Assembly (NCBI RefSeq): GCF_001612615.1
Contig: NZ_BDAU01000054.1
Span: forward strand, 1-54,545
DNA length: 54,545 bases
DNA from: Nocardia amikacinitolerans NBRC 108937
Lineage (GTDB): Bacteria > Actinomycetota > Actinomycetes > Mycobacteriales > Mycobacteriaceae
Direction of reading: 5' to 3'
Part shown: positions 33,172 to 41,712 of the stretch, one piece after another
Numbering within the stretch: the first letter of the stretch is position 1
Layout: the number at the start of each line of letters is the position of its first letter
The notes under the pieces: generated by a model
What the model was told of the DNA's origin: nothing
Databases searched by the model: none
Seen by the model: only the letters and a program-made list of their open reading frames with translations
Translations under genes and position numbers: made by a program

Positions 33172-34560
33172 TCAGATGAGCACGACACCCTCGGCGACGC
33201 CGATGGCCCGCAGATCGCGGTACCAGCGCTCGACCGGGTGTTCCTTGGTGAAGCCGTGGCCGCCGAGCAGCTGCACGCCGTCCAGACCGATCTGCATGCC
33301 CTTGTCGGTGGCGAGCTTGCGGGCCAGCGCCGCCTCACGGCCGAAGGAAAGGCCCTGCTCCGCGCGTGACGCACCCCGCAGGGTCACGAGCCGCAGGCCG
33401 TCGAGTTCGATGGCGATGTTGGCGACCATGAACGCCACCGCCTGGCGGTGCGAGATCGGCTCGCCGAATGCCTCGCGCTCGTTGACGTAGGGGATCACGT
33501 AGTCCAGCACGGCCTGGCCGGTGCCCGCGGCGAGCGAAGCCCAGCCGAGGCGCGCGAGGCGCACCGCGTCGGCGTACTCCTCGGCGCGGGTCTTGGCGTC
33601 GCCGTCGCCGAGCACGGCGTCGGCGGGGACCGCCACGTCGTTGAGCAGCAGGCGGCCGATGCCCGCGGCGCGCAGACCCATGCTCGGGTCGGCCTCCACG
33701 ACCAGGCCCGGCGCGTCGGACTCGACGATGAACAGGGCGGGACGGCCGTCGAGCTCGGCGGCGATCAGGAACAGCTCGGCGTCCGCGGCGGCGGGCACCA
33801 GGCTCTTGACGCCGTTGAGGCGGTAGCCGCTCGGCGCGCGGGTGGCCTTGGTCTGGAGCGCGAACGGGTCGAACAGCGCGCGCGGCTCGTTGATCACGAC
33901 CGAGGCCTGCGGCACGTTCTCGCCGGTGAAGGCGGGCAGGTAGGTCTTCTGCTGGGAATCGGTGCCCCACTGGGCGAGGGCGACCGCGACGCCGCTCGGC
34001 GCCAGGATCGGCAGCGCGAGGCCCATGTCACCGTGCGCGAGCGCCTCGGCGACCATCGAGTTGGTGACCGCGCCGCGTTCGGAGGCCGCACCCTCGAGCT
34101 CCTCGGGCACGTTGATCAGGGTGATGCCGAGTTCGGCGGCACGCTCGAGCAGGTCGCGGGGCGCCTTGGCGGAGTTGTCGGCCTCGTAGGCCGCGGGGCG
34201 CAGGATCTCGGCGGCGAATTCCTTCACCGTCTCGACGATCATCTGCTGCTCGTCGGACGGGGTGATGTCGAAGAGATCCTTCTTCTTCGACTCGTTGTCC
34301 GCGAGCCGCTTGGGGGCGCCGCCGCCCGCCACCTTGTTGAACGCGCGGGTGGCCGCACCCAGGGTGCGGAAGCCGGTCTTGGTGCCTTCGTAGGTGACTC
34401 GCTCGATCGGCTTGCGCAGGTTGTACTTCTCGGCGAGCTCCGACCCGGTGAGGGTTGTCATGACCCGCATCGCCGCGCCCATCCAGTCCCGCTTGGGTTG
34501 GTTGAGGCCGACGGCGGACGTGTCTGGACGTCGCGTCGTTGCGCTGTCTCGAGTGCTCAT
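33172..34560 (-). CDS. Acyl-CoA dehydrogenase, first gene of the operon
   Basis: A 462-residue acyl-CoA dehydrogenase with an N-terminal extension of about 85 residues (KKKDLFDITPSDEQQMIVET marks the domain start). Core features: VINEPRALFDPFALQT at the FAD region, GERD-like VNEREAFGEPISHRQAVAFM, QLLGGHGFTKEHPVERWYRDL, and a very short C-terminus ending AEGVVLI, where Glu would match the catalytic EGT position. It ends earlier than usual, which may reflect pairing with the neighbouring dehydrogenase. ATG 34560 (second of two consecutive ATGs) is preferred for ribosome-site spacing. Two palindromes lie in the promoter. Confidence 0.9.
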   Translation of the reverse strand: MSTRDSATTRRPDTSAVGLNQPKRDWMGAAMRVMTTLTGSELAEKYNLRKPIERVTYEGTKTGFRTLGAATRAFNKVAGGGAPKRLADNESKKKDLFDITPSDEQQMIVETVKEFAAEILRPAAYEADNSAKAPRDLLERAAELGITLINVPEELEGAASERGAVTNSMVAEALAHGDMGLALPILAPSGVAVALAQWGTDSQQKTYLPAFTGENVPQASVVINEPRALFDPFALQTKATRAPSGYRLNGVKSLVPAAADAELFLIAAELDGRPALFIVESDAPGLVVEADPSMGLRAAGIGRLLLNDVAVPADAVLGDGDAKTRAEEYADAVRLARLGWASLAAGTGQAVLDYVIPYVNEREAFGEPISHRQAVAFMVANIAIELDGLRLVTLRGASRAEQGLSFGREAALARKLATDKGMQIGLDGVQLLGGHGFTKEHPVERWYRDLRAIGVAEGVVLI

Positions 34561-34608
34561 CATCACCTGTTTTCTCGGATGGGTGGGGTGAGGTCTTGTC
34601 CCAGCTAT

Positions 34609-34645
34609 CTTACTCCTGAGTAAGGCTATCTTACTCCAGAGTAAG
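34609..34645. promoter_or_regulatory. Two tandem palindromic operators upstream of the fadE operon
   Basis: CTTACTCCTGAGTAAG (34609-34624) and CTTACTCCAGAGTAAG (34630-34645) are each perfect or near-perfect palindromes, preceded by the same TAT, with centres 21 bp apart, that is two helical turns on one DNA face. They lie 49-85 bases upstream of the dehydrogenase start, where a TetR-type repressor of fatty acid genes would bind. No regulator gene is adjacent. Confidence 0.75.
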
Positions 34646-34789
34646 AAGACCGTCGAGCGGGTGTCCGAGTCGATGGTGCCTGAGGTTGCGGGCGCTTGCT
34701 GGACGAGTGACCGATTCACCTCTCGATCCCAGGTGTGCGCGGTTTTTTCAGTGATACCTCACGATTGCTCAATAGTGAAACGAATGTGC

Positions 34790-34817
34790 TTCACAACCCT
34801 GCGGATTCGGCTACGGT
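34790..34817 (+). promoter_or_regulatory. Predicted promoter of the small secreted protein
   Basis: TTCACA (34790-34795) and TACGGT (34812-34817) are 16 bases apart and precede the start at 34857 by 39 bases. A fair match to housekeeping -35 and -10 boxes; untested. Confidence 0.4.
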
Positions 34818-34856
34818 GGCGGCACATCGTCTGCCCCCGAAATGGAGGTCTTGTTC

Positions 34857-35159
34857 ATGAAAAGGCTTGTGGTAACAGCCGGGTTCGCGTTGGTGATGGG
34901 ATTGGGCGCACCGGTCGCGAGCGCCGCGCCCGGACTGCCCTTGACGCCCATCGATGTGGATCCGGGCGGCCCACCGCGCGTCGATTTCGGTTCCGGCGCA
35001 CCGGTCTTCGACTTGGGCTCGGGTGAGGCGGGGACGGGTATCGACCTCGGTTCGGGCGAGGTCGGGATCCCGTCCGGGTCGGCGGGTTCGGGGTCCGGTG
35101 GGTCAGGTTCGGCGTCGGGATCGGGGACCGGATCCGCGCGGCCGGGTAGCGCGGGCTGA
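34857..35159 (+). CDS. Small secreted Gly/Ser-rich protein
   Basis: A 100-residue protein. Signal peptide MKRLVVTAGFALVMGLGAPV ending at ASAAP. The mature part is low in hydrophobic residues, with repeated xDFGSGAP, FDLGSGEAG, IDLGSGEVG units, then a Gly/Ser tail. ATG 34857 has GGAGG eight bases upstream. No cysteine, lipobox or anchor. Function unknown; the repeat suggests a flexible extracellular or wall protein. Confidence 0.75.
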   Translation: MKRLVVTAGFALVMGLGAPVASAAPGLPLTPIDVDPGGPPRVDFGSGAPVFDLGSGEAGTGIDLGSGEVGIPSGSAGSGSGGSGSASGSGTGSARPGSAG

Positions 35160-35305
35160 TGCGGGCGGCTCTGCGGGGCCGCCGTTGTGCGGTGGTTCCG
35201 CGGAGTCGACCGCTGTTTCGTCGAACGGAGGCTCGGACCGGACGGACGACCGCCGCCCGTGACAGGCTCGCGCGGAAACCACCCGGGAGCATTAGCGTAT
35301 GCCGC

Positions 35306-36271
35306 ATGTCTTCAGGGATGGGGAGTAAGCGTTTCGGCGCAGCGCTCTTGGCGATCGCGGCCGGAATGGTCATCGGAACACCCACGGCGAGCGCCGATTT
35401 CGTGCCCGCGTCGTGTGCGCAGGGGTGGGTCGCGGAGACCGTGGTCGAAGGTGTCGGGAATCTGGAGAATCTCGACAGCGACGGTGCGGGTGGGTTCTAC
35501 GTCACCGGCATCCTCGACGGATTCCTCGCCCATGTCGACGCGTCCGGCCGTTTCGAACCGCTGCTCACCGGGCTCGACCACCCGGCGGGCGTCCGCGTGG
35601 TCGGCCGCTCCGTGTACTTCCTGACCGGCGACGGCCTCGACGCCCCGCCGGGCACGTTGCAGCGCTACGACATCGACACCGGCGCGGTCGAGGTCCTGCT
35701 TACCGGCCTGAACGGACCGAACGGCCTGCTGGTGCTCCCCGACGGAGACCTGCTCTTCACCACCATCGGCATCAAGGCGCCGCCGACCGGCATCTCGCGC
35801 TACCGGCCGTCCACGGGTGAGTACACCAAGACGTGGTCGGCGCTGCCGCTGACGAACGGACTCGCGCTCGCCCCCGACGGCCGGACGATCTTCACCGACA
35901 GCCTGGAACTGAAGATCTTCCGCATCCCGCTGGACGCGCCCAACAGCTGGAGCGTCGTCACCGGCATTCCGCAGCTGCTGGCCCTGCCGGACGACATGGA
36001 GGCCACCCGCGACGGCCTGCTGTTCGTCGCCGACCACGCGCTGGGCGCCGTGTACCAGGTCGACACCGCCACCGGCGCGGCATGCGCGATCATTTCCGGC
36101 TTGATCAAACCGGGTCCGTTCCGCAACCCGCCGGACGGCGCGACCTCGGTGCGCATCGTGCGCGACGGCGACGGTTGGGCGCTGTACGTCACGAGCATGG
36201 ACGGCGCCCTGCGCCGCTTGCGCCCGCCGTCCGGTCTCGACCTCACTCCCGCGGACGAACGGCGGCGATAG
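35306..36271 (+). CDS. Secreted SMP-30/gluconolactonase-like beta-propeller
   Basis: A 321-residue protein with a signal peptide (AALLAIAAGMVIGTPTASAD). The mature chain reads as a six-bladed propeller of the SMP-30/lactonase type: NLENLDSDGAGGFYVTG, GLNGPNGLLVLPDGDLLFT, PLTNGLALAPDGRTIFTDS, LPDDMEATRDGLLFVAD. The repeated Asn/Asp/Glu at blade ends fits a metal-centred active site. ATG 35306 is used; an ATG 12 bases downstream is possible. Substrate unknown. Follows the small secreted protein by about 150 bases. Confidence 0.85.
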   Translation: MSSGMGSKRFGAALLAIAAGMVIGTPTASADFVPASCAQGWVAETVVEGVGNLENLDSDGAGGFYVTGILDGFLAHVDASGRFEPLLTGLDHPAGVRVVGRSVYFLTGDGLDAPPGTLQRYDIDTGAVEVLLTGLNGPNGLLVLPDGDLLFTTIGIKAPPTGISRYRPSTGEYTKTWSALPLTNGLALAPDGRTIFTDSLELKIFRIPLDAPNSWSVVTGIPQLLALPDDMEATRDGLLFVADHALGAVYQVDTATGAACAIISGLIKPGPFRNPPDGATSVRIVRDGDGWALYVTSMDGALRRLRPPSGLDLTPADERRR

Positions 36272-36317
36272 CCGGAACCTGCGCCTACGGCGTCCCCGCG
36301 CCAAGTAGGTTGGCGGC

Positions 36318-36845
36318 ATGGTGGATTCCCGAGCGCTCGAACCCCTCGAGATGGTTCCGGCGACCACGGCCGACGCCGCACCCATCATCGCCATGCGCGA
36401 TGGCTTGGCGCGTTGGATGGTGAACAACGGCATCGCGCAGTGGCTGCCCGGCGAGTACCCCGTCGCGATCCTCGCGCGGGAGGCGGCGCGCGGCGAATGG
36501 TACGTGCGGCGCGAGCCGACCGGCGAGGTGCTCGCGGCCGTCCGGCTGATCTGGCACGACCCCGACTTCTGGGGGCCCGACGAGATCGAAGCCGGGTACG
36601 TGCACGGACTCATGGTCGCGCCGGGCCACCGCGGCCGAAGTCTCGGCGCGCGCGCTCTCGCGTTCTGCGCCGAACGTACGCTGGCGCGCGGTCTCGACCG
36701 CCAGCGGCTGGACACCGCCGCGGACAACCGGGCGCTCCGGAAGTATTACGCCGCACAGGGTTTCACCGAGCTGCGGGAGACAACGCTGCCGCCGCAATTC
36801 CACGGCACCGATCGCGTCGTCCTGATGGAGAAGCTGCTGAGCTGA
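36318..36845 (+). CDS. GNAT-family N-acetyltransferase
   Basis: A 175-residue acetyltransferase. The acetyl-CoA binding motif A is clear: YVHGLMVAPGHRGRSLGARAL, followed by motif B with LRKYYAAQGFTE. Substrate cannot be predicted. A dispersed repeat begins two bases after the stop codon. The gene converges on hisN. Confidence 0.88.
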   Translation: MVDSRALEPLEMVPATTADAAPIIAMRDGLARWMVNNGIAQWLPGEYPVAILAREAARGEWYVRREPTGEVLAAVRLIWHDPDFWGPDEIEAGYVHGLMVAPGHRGRSLGARALAFCAERTLARGLDRQRLDTAADNRALRKYYAAQGFTELRETTLPPQFHGTDRVVLMEKLLS

Positions 36846-36847
36846 TC

Positions 36848-36909
36848 AGGCGTACCTCCGCATTCGCTCCGGCCATGCGCGGGCTGTTGGCGGACTGCGT
36901 CCGGCCGCG
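36848..36909 (+). repeat. Dispersed repeat, copy 2
   Basis: A 62-bp element starting two bases past the GNAT stop and reaching to just before the hisN stop. Identical to copy 1 (12483-12544) over the first 27 bases and 54 of 62 overall. CCGCAT and ATGCG within it can pair, so a small stem-loop is possible. Confidence 0.7.
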
Positions 36910-36913
36910 TCCG

Positions 36914-37699
36914 CTAGTGCGCGAAGCGGGACAGCACCGCCTCGTGCAACAGCCCGTTCGTCGCGACGGCGTCGCCGCCGTGCGGTCCAGGCGCGCCGGA
37001 GAGCGAGGTGAACACCCCGCCCGCCTCGCGGACCAGGATGTCGAGTGCGGCCAGATCCCACAGCGACACTTCGGGTTCGGTGGCGATGTCGACCGCGCCC
37101 TCGGCGAGCAGGCAGTAGCTGAAGAAATCGCCGTAGCCGCGGACCCGCCACACGTCGTCGGTGAGCGCGAGGAAGTCCTCGCGCATGCCGCGCTCGCGCC
37201 AGCCGGACAGGCTCGAGAAGGCGAGGCTCGCCGAGTCGAGCTCGGCGACGGCGGACACCGAGATCGGGTGCGGCGCACCGGGATGGAACGTGGTCCAGGC
37301 GCCCGAACCGGCCGCCGCCCACCAGCGCCGCGCCAGCGCGGGCGCGCTCACCACGCCGACCACCGGTACCCCGTCCTCCAGCAGCGCTATCAGGCTGGCC
37401 CAGATCGGCACGCCGCGCACGAAGTTCTTGGTGCCGTCGATCGGGTCGACCACCCACTGCCGTCCGGCGAATTCCGCGTCGCCGCCGAACTCCTCGCCGA
37501 GCACCGAATCCTGCGGCCGTTCGTGCGTCAGCGTGTGGCGGATCGCCCGCTCCACCGCGAGGTCGGCGTCGGAGACCGGTGTCAGGTCCGGCTTCGCGTC
37601 CACCTTCAGGTCCAGCGCGCCGAACCGCGCCCTGGTGATCGAGTCGGCCGCGTCGGCCAGCCGCAACGCGAGTTCCAGATCAGAGGAGTGAGCAGCCAC
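36914..37699 (-). CDS. hisN: Histidinol-phosphatase, inositol monophosphatase fold
   Basis: A 261-residue magnesium phosphatase of the IMPase family that in Mycobacteriales performs the histidinol-phosphate dephosphorylation. Motifs: LGEEFGG, WVVDPIDGTKNF (metal-binding DPIDGT), and the late EVSLWDLAALDILVREAGG. GTG 37699 gives the family start; the frame continues upstream without homology. Assignment as hisN over other IMPases rests on similarity to the actinobacterial enzyme; it stands apart from other his genes. Confidence 0.85.
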   Translation of the reverse strand: MAAHSSDLELALRLADAADSITRARFGALDLKVDAKPDLTPVSDADLAVERAIRHTLTHERPQDSVLGEEFGGDAEFAGRQWVVDPIDGTKNFVRGVPIWASLIALLEDGVPVVGVVSAPALARRWWAAAGSGAWTTFHPGAPHPISVSAVAELDSASLAFSSLSGWRERGMREDFLALTDDVWRVRGYGDFFSYCLLAEGAVDIATEPEVSLWDLAALDILVREAGGVFTSLSGAPGPHGGDAVATNGLLHEAVLSRFAH

Positions 37700-37718
37700 G
37701 TCCGCAAACCTTAGCGGT

Positions 37719-38309
37719 TCACGCGGCGACCGAAGCCGTCCGCGCCGCGGCCAGCGCGCCCGCCCACCACCGCAGCCGGTCGAGCATCGTCTGCGCGGCG
37801 GCGGCGGGCTCGTCCGGTTCACGCAACCGGCCCGCTTCGTCGAAGAGCAGGTAGTAGCGCGGGAACGACACGTACTCCCGGACCGTGTGCGCGTTCAGCT
37901 CGTTGAAGACCTGTCGAAGGTGCTCGATCGCCAGCAGCCCGCCACTGCCACCGCTGTAGCCGACGAACCCGATCGCCTTGGCGTCCCACTGGGTGAAGTG
38001 CCAGTCGATGGCCGCCTTGAGCGCGGCCGGGTAGCTGCGGTTGTAGTCGGGGGTGACGATGACGAACGCGTCGGCGGCGGCCAGCCGCGCGGTGAGATCG
38101 TCCATGCCCTCAGGGCGTGGCGGGTTCGGTTCCATGGCGGGCGGGACAGCGGGCAGCGCGAGCGGCAGGTCCGCGTCGGCGAGGTCGATCACGTCGACCT
38201 CGAAGCCGCCGTGCCGAGCGGCCTGCTCGGCGAACCAGGAGGCCACTGTAGGACCGAACCGTCCCTCCCGGACGCTGCCGATGATCACCGCGAGTCTGAG
38301 TGACGACAT
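37719..38309 (-). CDS. NAD(P)H-dependent FMN reductase
   Basis: A 196-residue flavodoxin-like reductase. GSVREGRFGPTVASW is the phosphate-binding loop, VIVTPDYNRSYPAALKAAIDW the second FMN contact, GFVGYSGGSGGLLAIEHLR the third. ATG 38309 has AAGGAG seven bases upstream. Divergent from an XRE regulator at 38454, a common arrangement for locally controlled reductases. Confidence 0.9.
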   Translation of the reverse strand: MSSLRLAVIIGSVREGRFGPTVASWFAEQAARHGGFEVDVIDLADADLPLALPAVPPAMEPNPPRPEGMDDLTARLAAADAFVIVTPDYNRSYPAALKAAIDWHFTQWDAKAIGFVGYSGGSGGLLAIEHLRQVFNELNAHTVREYVSFPRYYLLFDEAGRLREPDEPAAAAQTMLDRLRWWAGALAAARTASVAA

Positions 38310-38453
38310 TGCTGTTCTCCTTGCGCATCGAGTGCGGCCGGTGCGACCGCCATGTCTCACTGTGCTGGGGTACGGAAGGAGCTGGAAGGCCGCGCGGAGA
38401 GTGGTAGCGGCAGGGCCACCCTCGCGGCGGCCACCGCTTGTACCGTTCGAAGG

Positions 38454-39308
38454 GTGAGCGACAACGAGCTTGGCCTGTTCCTGCGCAGCAGGCGCGAGGC
38501 GGTGACTCCCGCGCAGGTCGGCCTGCCCGCCGGACCGCGCAGGCGCACCCCCGGACTCCGCCGCGCCGAGCTGGCCACCCTGGCCGGGGTCAGTGTCGAA
38601 TACATCACCCGGCTGGAGCAGGGGCGCGACCGTCATCCGTCGCCGCCGGTGCTCGCCGCGCTGGCCGACGCACTCCAGCTCGCGCCGAGCGAACGCATCC
38701 ACCTGCATCGCCTGACCAAGACCGACCCCGGCTTCACGTGTATGGGCGACGCGCAGCCGAACCGCCAGGTGCGTGCGACCGTGCGCGCGATGCTCGATCA
38801 TCTGGACCCGGCGGCCGCGGTCGTGGTCAACCGGCTCGGCGAGGTGCTGGCCTGCACCGACGGCTACCGCAGGCTGATGGGTCCGACGGGCCTGCTCGAC
38901 GCCGACCCCTTCGCCAACCTCGCGCGGTTCGTCTTCGCCGACCCGCGCGCCCGCGAGATCTATCCGGACTGGGACCACGTGGCCGACCAGCAGGTCGCGA
39001 CGCTGAAGCAGGGCCCTTTCCGTGCGGACCCGGCCATCGCGGCGCTCGCCGACGAACTCACCGTCGTCGCGGGCGACGAGTTCACCGACCGGGTGGCGAG
39101 CGTGCCGAGCCTGCCCGCCGCCACCGGCATCACCCGGCTCGCCCACCCGACGGCCGGTCCGCTGCGGCTGGCCTACGAGACGCTCGACCTGTTCGCCGAC
39201 GACGACCAGCAGATCATCGTCCTTCTCCCCGCCGACGACGCCACGGCCGCGGCGCTGGACGCGTTGGCCGGTCGCCGCCCGGGACAGCTGCGCGCGGTCT
39301 CCGGTTGA
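38454..39308 (+). CDS. XRE-family regulator with MmyB-like ligand domain
   Basis: A 284-residue regulator. The N-terminal helix-turn-helix reads RTPGLRRAELATLAGVSVEYITRLEQGRD, typical of this class, followed by a MmyB-like PAS domain (AAAVVVNRLGEVLACTDGY, then PSLPAATGITRLAHPTAGPL, then LDLFADDDQQIIVLLPAD). GTG 38454 is the homology start. Likely controls the divergent FMN reductase gene; the shared upstream region is 144 bases. Confidence 0.9.
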   Translation: MSDNELGLFLRSRREAVTPAQVGLPAGPRRRTPGLRRAELATLAGVSVEYITRLEQGRDRHPSPPVLAALADALQLAPSERIHLHRLTKTDPGFTCMGDAQPNRQVRATVRAMLDHLDPAAAVVVNRLGEVLACTDGYRRLMGPTGLLDADPFANLARFVFADPRAREIYPDWDHVADQQVATLKQGPFRADPAIAALADELTVVAGDEFTDRVASVPSLPAATGITRLAHPTAGPLRLAYETLDLFADDDQQIIVLLPADDATAAALDALAGRRPGQLRAVSG

Positions 39309-39359
39309 GGTGTGCCGGGAAATCGCGGGCGCGCTTTTCGTGGTATCGACCGGGACCGG

Positions 39360-39365
39360 TAGCCT
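39360..39365 (+). promoter_or_regulatory. -10 box TAGCCT of a leaderless prfB transcript
   Basis: TAGCCT ends eight bases before the GTG at 39374, so transcription would begin at or next to the start codon. No ribosome site is visible, as expected for a leaderless message. Confidence 0.4.
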
Positions 39366-39373
39366 AGTAGACC

Positions 39374-40492
39374 GTGCATCCTGATGTTTCCGCTGATCTC
39401 GCCGAACTCGACGCCACGCTGAAGACGGTCGAGTCGGTCCTCGACATCGAGGAACTGCGCCGCCGCATCGACGAGCTCGAGCACCAGGCGGCGGATCCCG
39501 ACCTGTGGAACGACCAGGACCACGCCCAGCAGGTGACCAGCGAGTTGTCCCACGCGCAGGGCGAGCTGCGCCGGGTCGAGGAGCTGCGTCAGCGGCTCGA
39601 CGACCTGCCGGTGCTCTACGAGCTGGCCGAGGGCGAGGAGGGCGAGGCCCGCACCCAGGCCCTCGCCGAGGCCGACGCCGAACGCGCCGCGCTGCACGGT
39701 GACGTGGAGGCGATGGAGGTCCGCACCCTGCTCTCCGGCGAGTACGACAAGCGCGAGGCGCTGGTCAACATCCGCTCCGGCGCCGGTGGCGACGACGCCG
39801 CCGACTGGGCCGAGATGCTGATGCGCATGTACATCCGCTGGGCGGACCGGCACAAGTACCCGGTCGAGGTGTACGACACCTCCTACGCCGAGGGTCAGGG
39901 CATCAAGAGCGCCACCTTCGCGGTGAAGACGCCGTACGCCTACGGCACCCTCTCGGTCGAGATGGGCACCCACCGCCTGGTGCGGATCAGCCCGTTCGAC
40001 AACCAGGGCCGCCGCCAGACGTCGTTCGCCGAGGTCGAGGTGCTTCCGGTGGTCGAGACCACCGACCACATCGAGGTGCCCGAGACCGAGATCCGCGTCG
40101 ACGTGTACCGCTCCTCGGGCCCCGGTGGTCAGAGCGTCAACACCACCGACTCCGCGGTGCGCATCACGCACATCCCGACCGGCATCGTCGTCACCTGCCA
40201 GAACGAGAAATCCCAACTCCAGAACAAGATCTCGGCCATGCGCGTGCTCCAGGCCAAGCTGCTGGAGCGCAAGCGGCAGGAGGAGCGCGCCGAGATGGAC
40301 GCGCTGAAGACCAACGAGGGCGCGTCCTGGGGCAACCAGATGCGCTCCTACGTGCTGCACCCCTACCAGATGGTCAAGGACCTGCGCACCGCGCACGAGG
40401 TGAACAACCCGACCGCCGTGCTGGACGGCGACATCGACGGTTTCATCGAGTCCGGTATCCGGTGGCGCATGCGGGAAAGCCAGAACCAGTGA
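39374..40492 (+). CDS. prfB: Peptide chain release factor 2
   Basis: A 372-residue class I release factor recognising UGA and UAA. The stop-recognition tripeptide SPF (RISPFDNQGRR) and the catalytic GGQ (SSGPGGQSVNTTDSAV) are both present. The frame is open throughout, without the programmed +1 frameshift of enterobacterial prfB. It begins the core block that continues with mscS-like, ftsE, ftsX and smpB, an order shared with mycobacteria. Confidence 0.97.
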   Translation: MHPDVSADLAELDATLKTVESVLDIEELRRRIDELEHQAADPDLWNDQDHAQQVTSELSHAQGELRRVEELRQRLDDLPVLYELAEGEEGEARTQALAEADAERAALHGDVEAMEVRTLLSGEYDKREALVNIRSGAGGDDAADWAEMLMRMYIRWADRHKYPVEVYDTSYAEGQGIKSATFAVKTPYAYGTLSVEMGTHRLVRISPFDNQGRRQTSFAEVEVLPVVETTDHIEVPETEIRVDVYRSSGPGGQSVNTTDSAVRITHIPTGIVVTCQNEKSQLQNKISAMRVLQAKLLERKRQEERAEMDALKTNEGASWGNQMRSYVLHPYQMVKDLRTAHEVNNPTAVLDGDIDGFIESGIRWRMRESQNQ

Positions 40493-40635
40493 GCTGTTTC
40501 GGCAGTCGCGGCACGCGGGAGCAGGCGAATTAGTTTGTGGTGCGTGGCATTCCGGTGCGACGCGCGGCCCGGAACAGCGCTCCGTTGTAGCCTGTCTGGC
40601 GTGCGTGTCGCGGATGGTGTGAAACGGCAACAGGG

Positions 40636-41493
40636 ATGGTCGCGGTGATCGCGGCGGCGTCCGCCGCGGAATCCACGGCGTGGCTACGCTCGAGCGGCCT
40701 CGAGATCGTACTGCTGATCCTCGGCGCGATGTTGTTCAGCCGATTCGCCACGTTCGTGCGCGACCGGGTCACCAGCAAGATCGACGCCGGGTTCCGCAGC
40801 AGCGACGCGCTCGTGCGGACCGAGGCGGCCAAGCATCGGCACGCGCTGGCCCAGGTGCTCACCTGGGTGGTGCTGACCATCGTCTACGTGCTGGTCGGCA
40901 TGGAGGTGTTGCAGCGTCTCGGTTTCGCGGTGACCGGACTCGTCGCGCCCGCCGCGGTGCTCGGCGCCGCGCTCGGTTTCGGCGCGCAGCGCATCGTGCA
41001 GGACATTCTGGCCGGGTTCTTCCTGATCACCGAGCGGCAGTACGGATTCGGTGACGTAGTTCGCATCGCCGTGACTGGATCAGCGGAGATGGCGGAGGGT
41101 ACGGTCGAGGACGTCACGCTGCGGATCACCACGTTGCGCAACGCCGACGGCGAGGTGATCACCGTGCCGAACGGTCAGATCGTGAAAGTGACCAATCTGT
41201 CGAAGGATTGGGCGCGCGCCGCGATCGACGTTCCGGTGGCGGCCAGCGCCGACATCACCAGGGTGAACGAGATATTGCACAAGGTAGGAGCCGAAGCGTT
41301 CCGCGACCGCAGGCTCGAGCCGCTGCTGCTCGACGAACCCACCGTGATGGGCGTCGACGACCTCGCGATGGACCAGGTGCGCATCCGGATGGTTGCCCGA
41401 ACGTTGCCGGGGAAGCAGTTCGAGGTCGGACGCGAACTGCGGGTCCGAGTGGCCGCGGCCTTGCGCCGGGAAGGTATCAGTGAAACCACGTAA
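40636..41493 (+). CDS. MscS-family mechanosensitive channel
   Basis: A 285-residue membrane protein with about three N-terminal helices and the MscS pore motif: GLVAPAAVLGAALGFGAQRIVQDILAGFF, then the beta-domain QYGFGDVVRI, VEDVTLRITTLRNADGEVITVPNGQI. It releases solutes on osmotic downshift. ATG 40636. The same position downstream of prfB holds a membrane protein gene in mycobacteria. A small membrane protein gene overlaps its 3' end by 14 bases. Confidence 0.9.
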   Translation: MVAVIAAASAAESTAWLRSSGLEIVLLILGAMLFSRFATFVRDRVTSKIDAGFRSSDALVRTEAAKHRHALAQVLTWVVLTIVYVLVGMEVLQRLGFAVTGLVAPAAVLGAALGFGAQRIVQDILAGFFLITERQYGFGDVVRIAVTGSAEMAEGTVEDVTLRITTLRNADGEVITVPNGQIVKVTNLSKDWARAAIDVPVAASADITRVNEILHKVGAEAFRDRRLEPLLLDEPTVMGVDDLAMDQVRIRMVARTLPGKQFEVGRELRVRVAAALRREGISETT

Positions 41494-41638
41494 ATCGACC
41501 GCGCTCCTCGGGTCCGCCTGGATCGCGACATTCGTGTTGTACCTGTTCGTCAAGCCTGATCAACCGGCTGCGACCGGGATCACTCAGGTCGTGAACGCCG
41601 TACCGGCAGTGGCGAATACGGAGCAGGCCGGGAAGTAG
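41480..41638 (+). CDS. 52-residue membrane protein overlapping the MscS gene
   Basis: GTG 41480 lies inside the end of the mscS-like gene and follows GGGAAGG by five bases, a good ribosome site. The peptide has a short basic N-terminus, one hydrophobic helix (LLGSAWIATFVLYLFV) and a soluble tail. It fits translational coupling with the channel. A related small protein occupies the equivalent place in mycobacteria, from memory. Function unknown. Confidence 0.6.
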   Translation: MKPRKSTALLGSAWIATFVLYLFVKPDQPAATGITQVVNAVPAVANTEQAGK

Positions 41639-41712
41639 CCGCCGCTCCGGGCTGGATGGTAGCTGCGTATCCGGGGTGGATGCGCGGGTTTAGCTGGTTA
41701 AACTGGCTCCCC

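Noticed and set aside
39374..39480. Programmed frameshift in prfB
   Set aside because: The frame is open from the GTG through the GGQ motif, with no early in-frame TGA.
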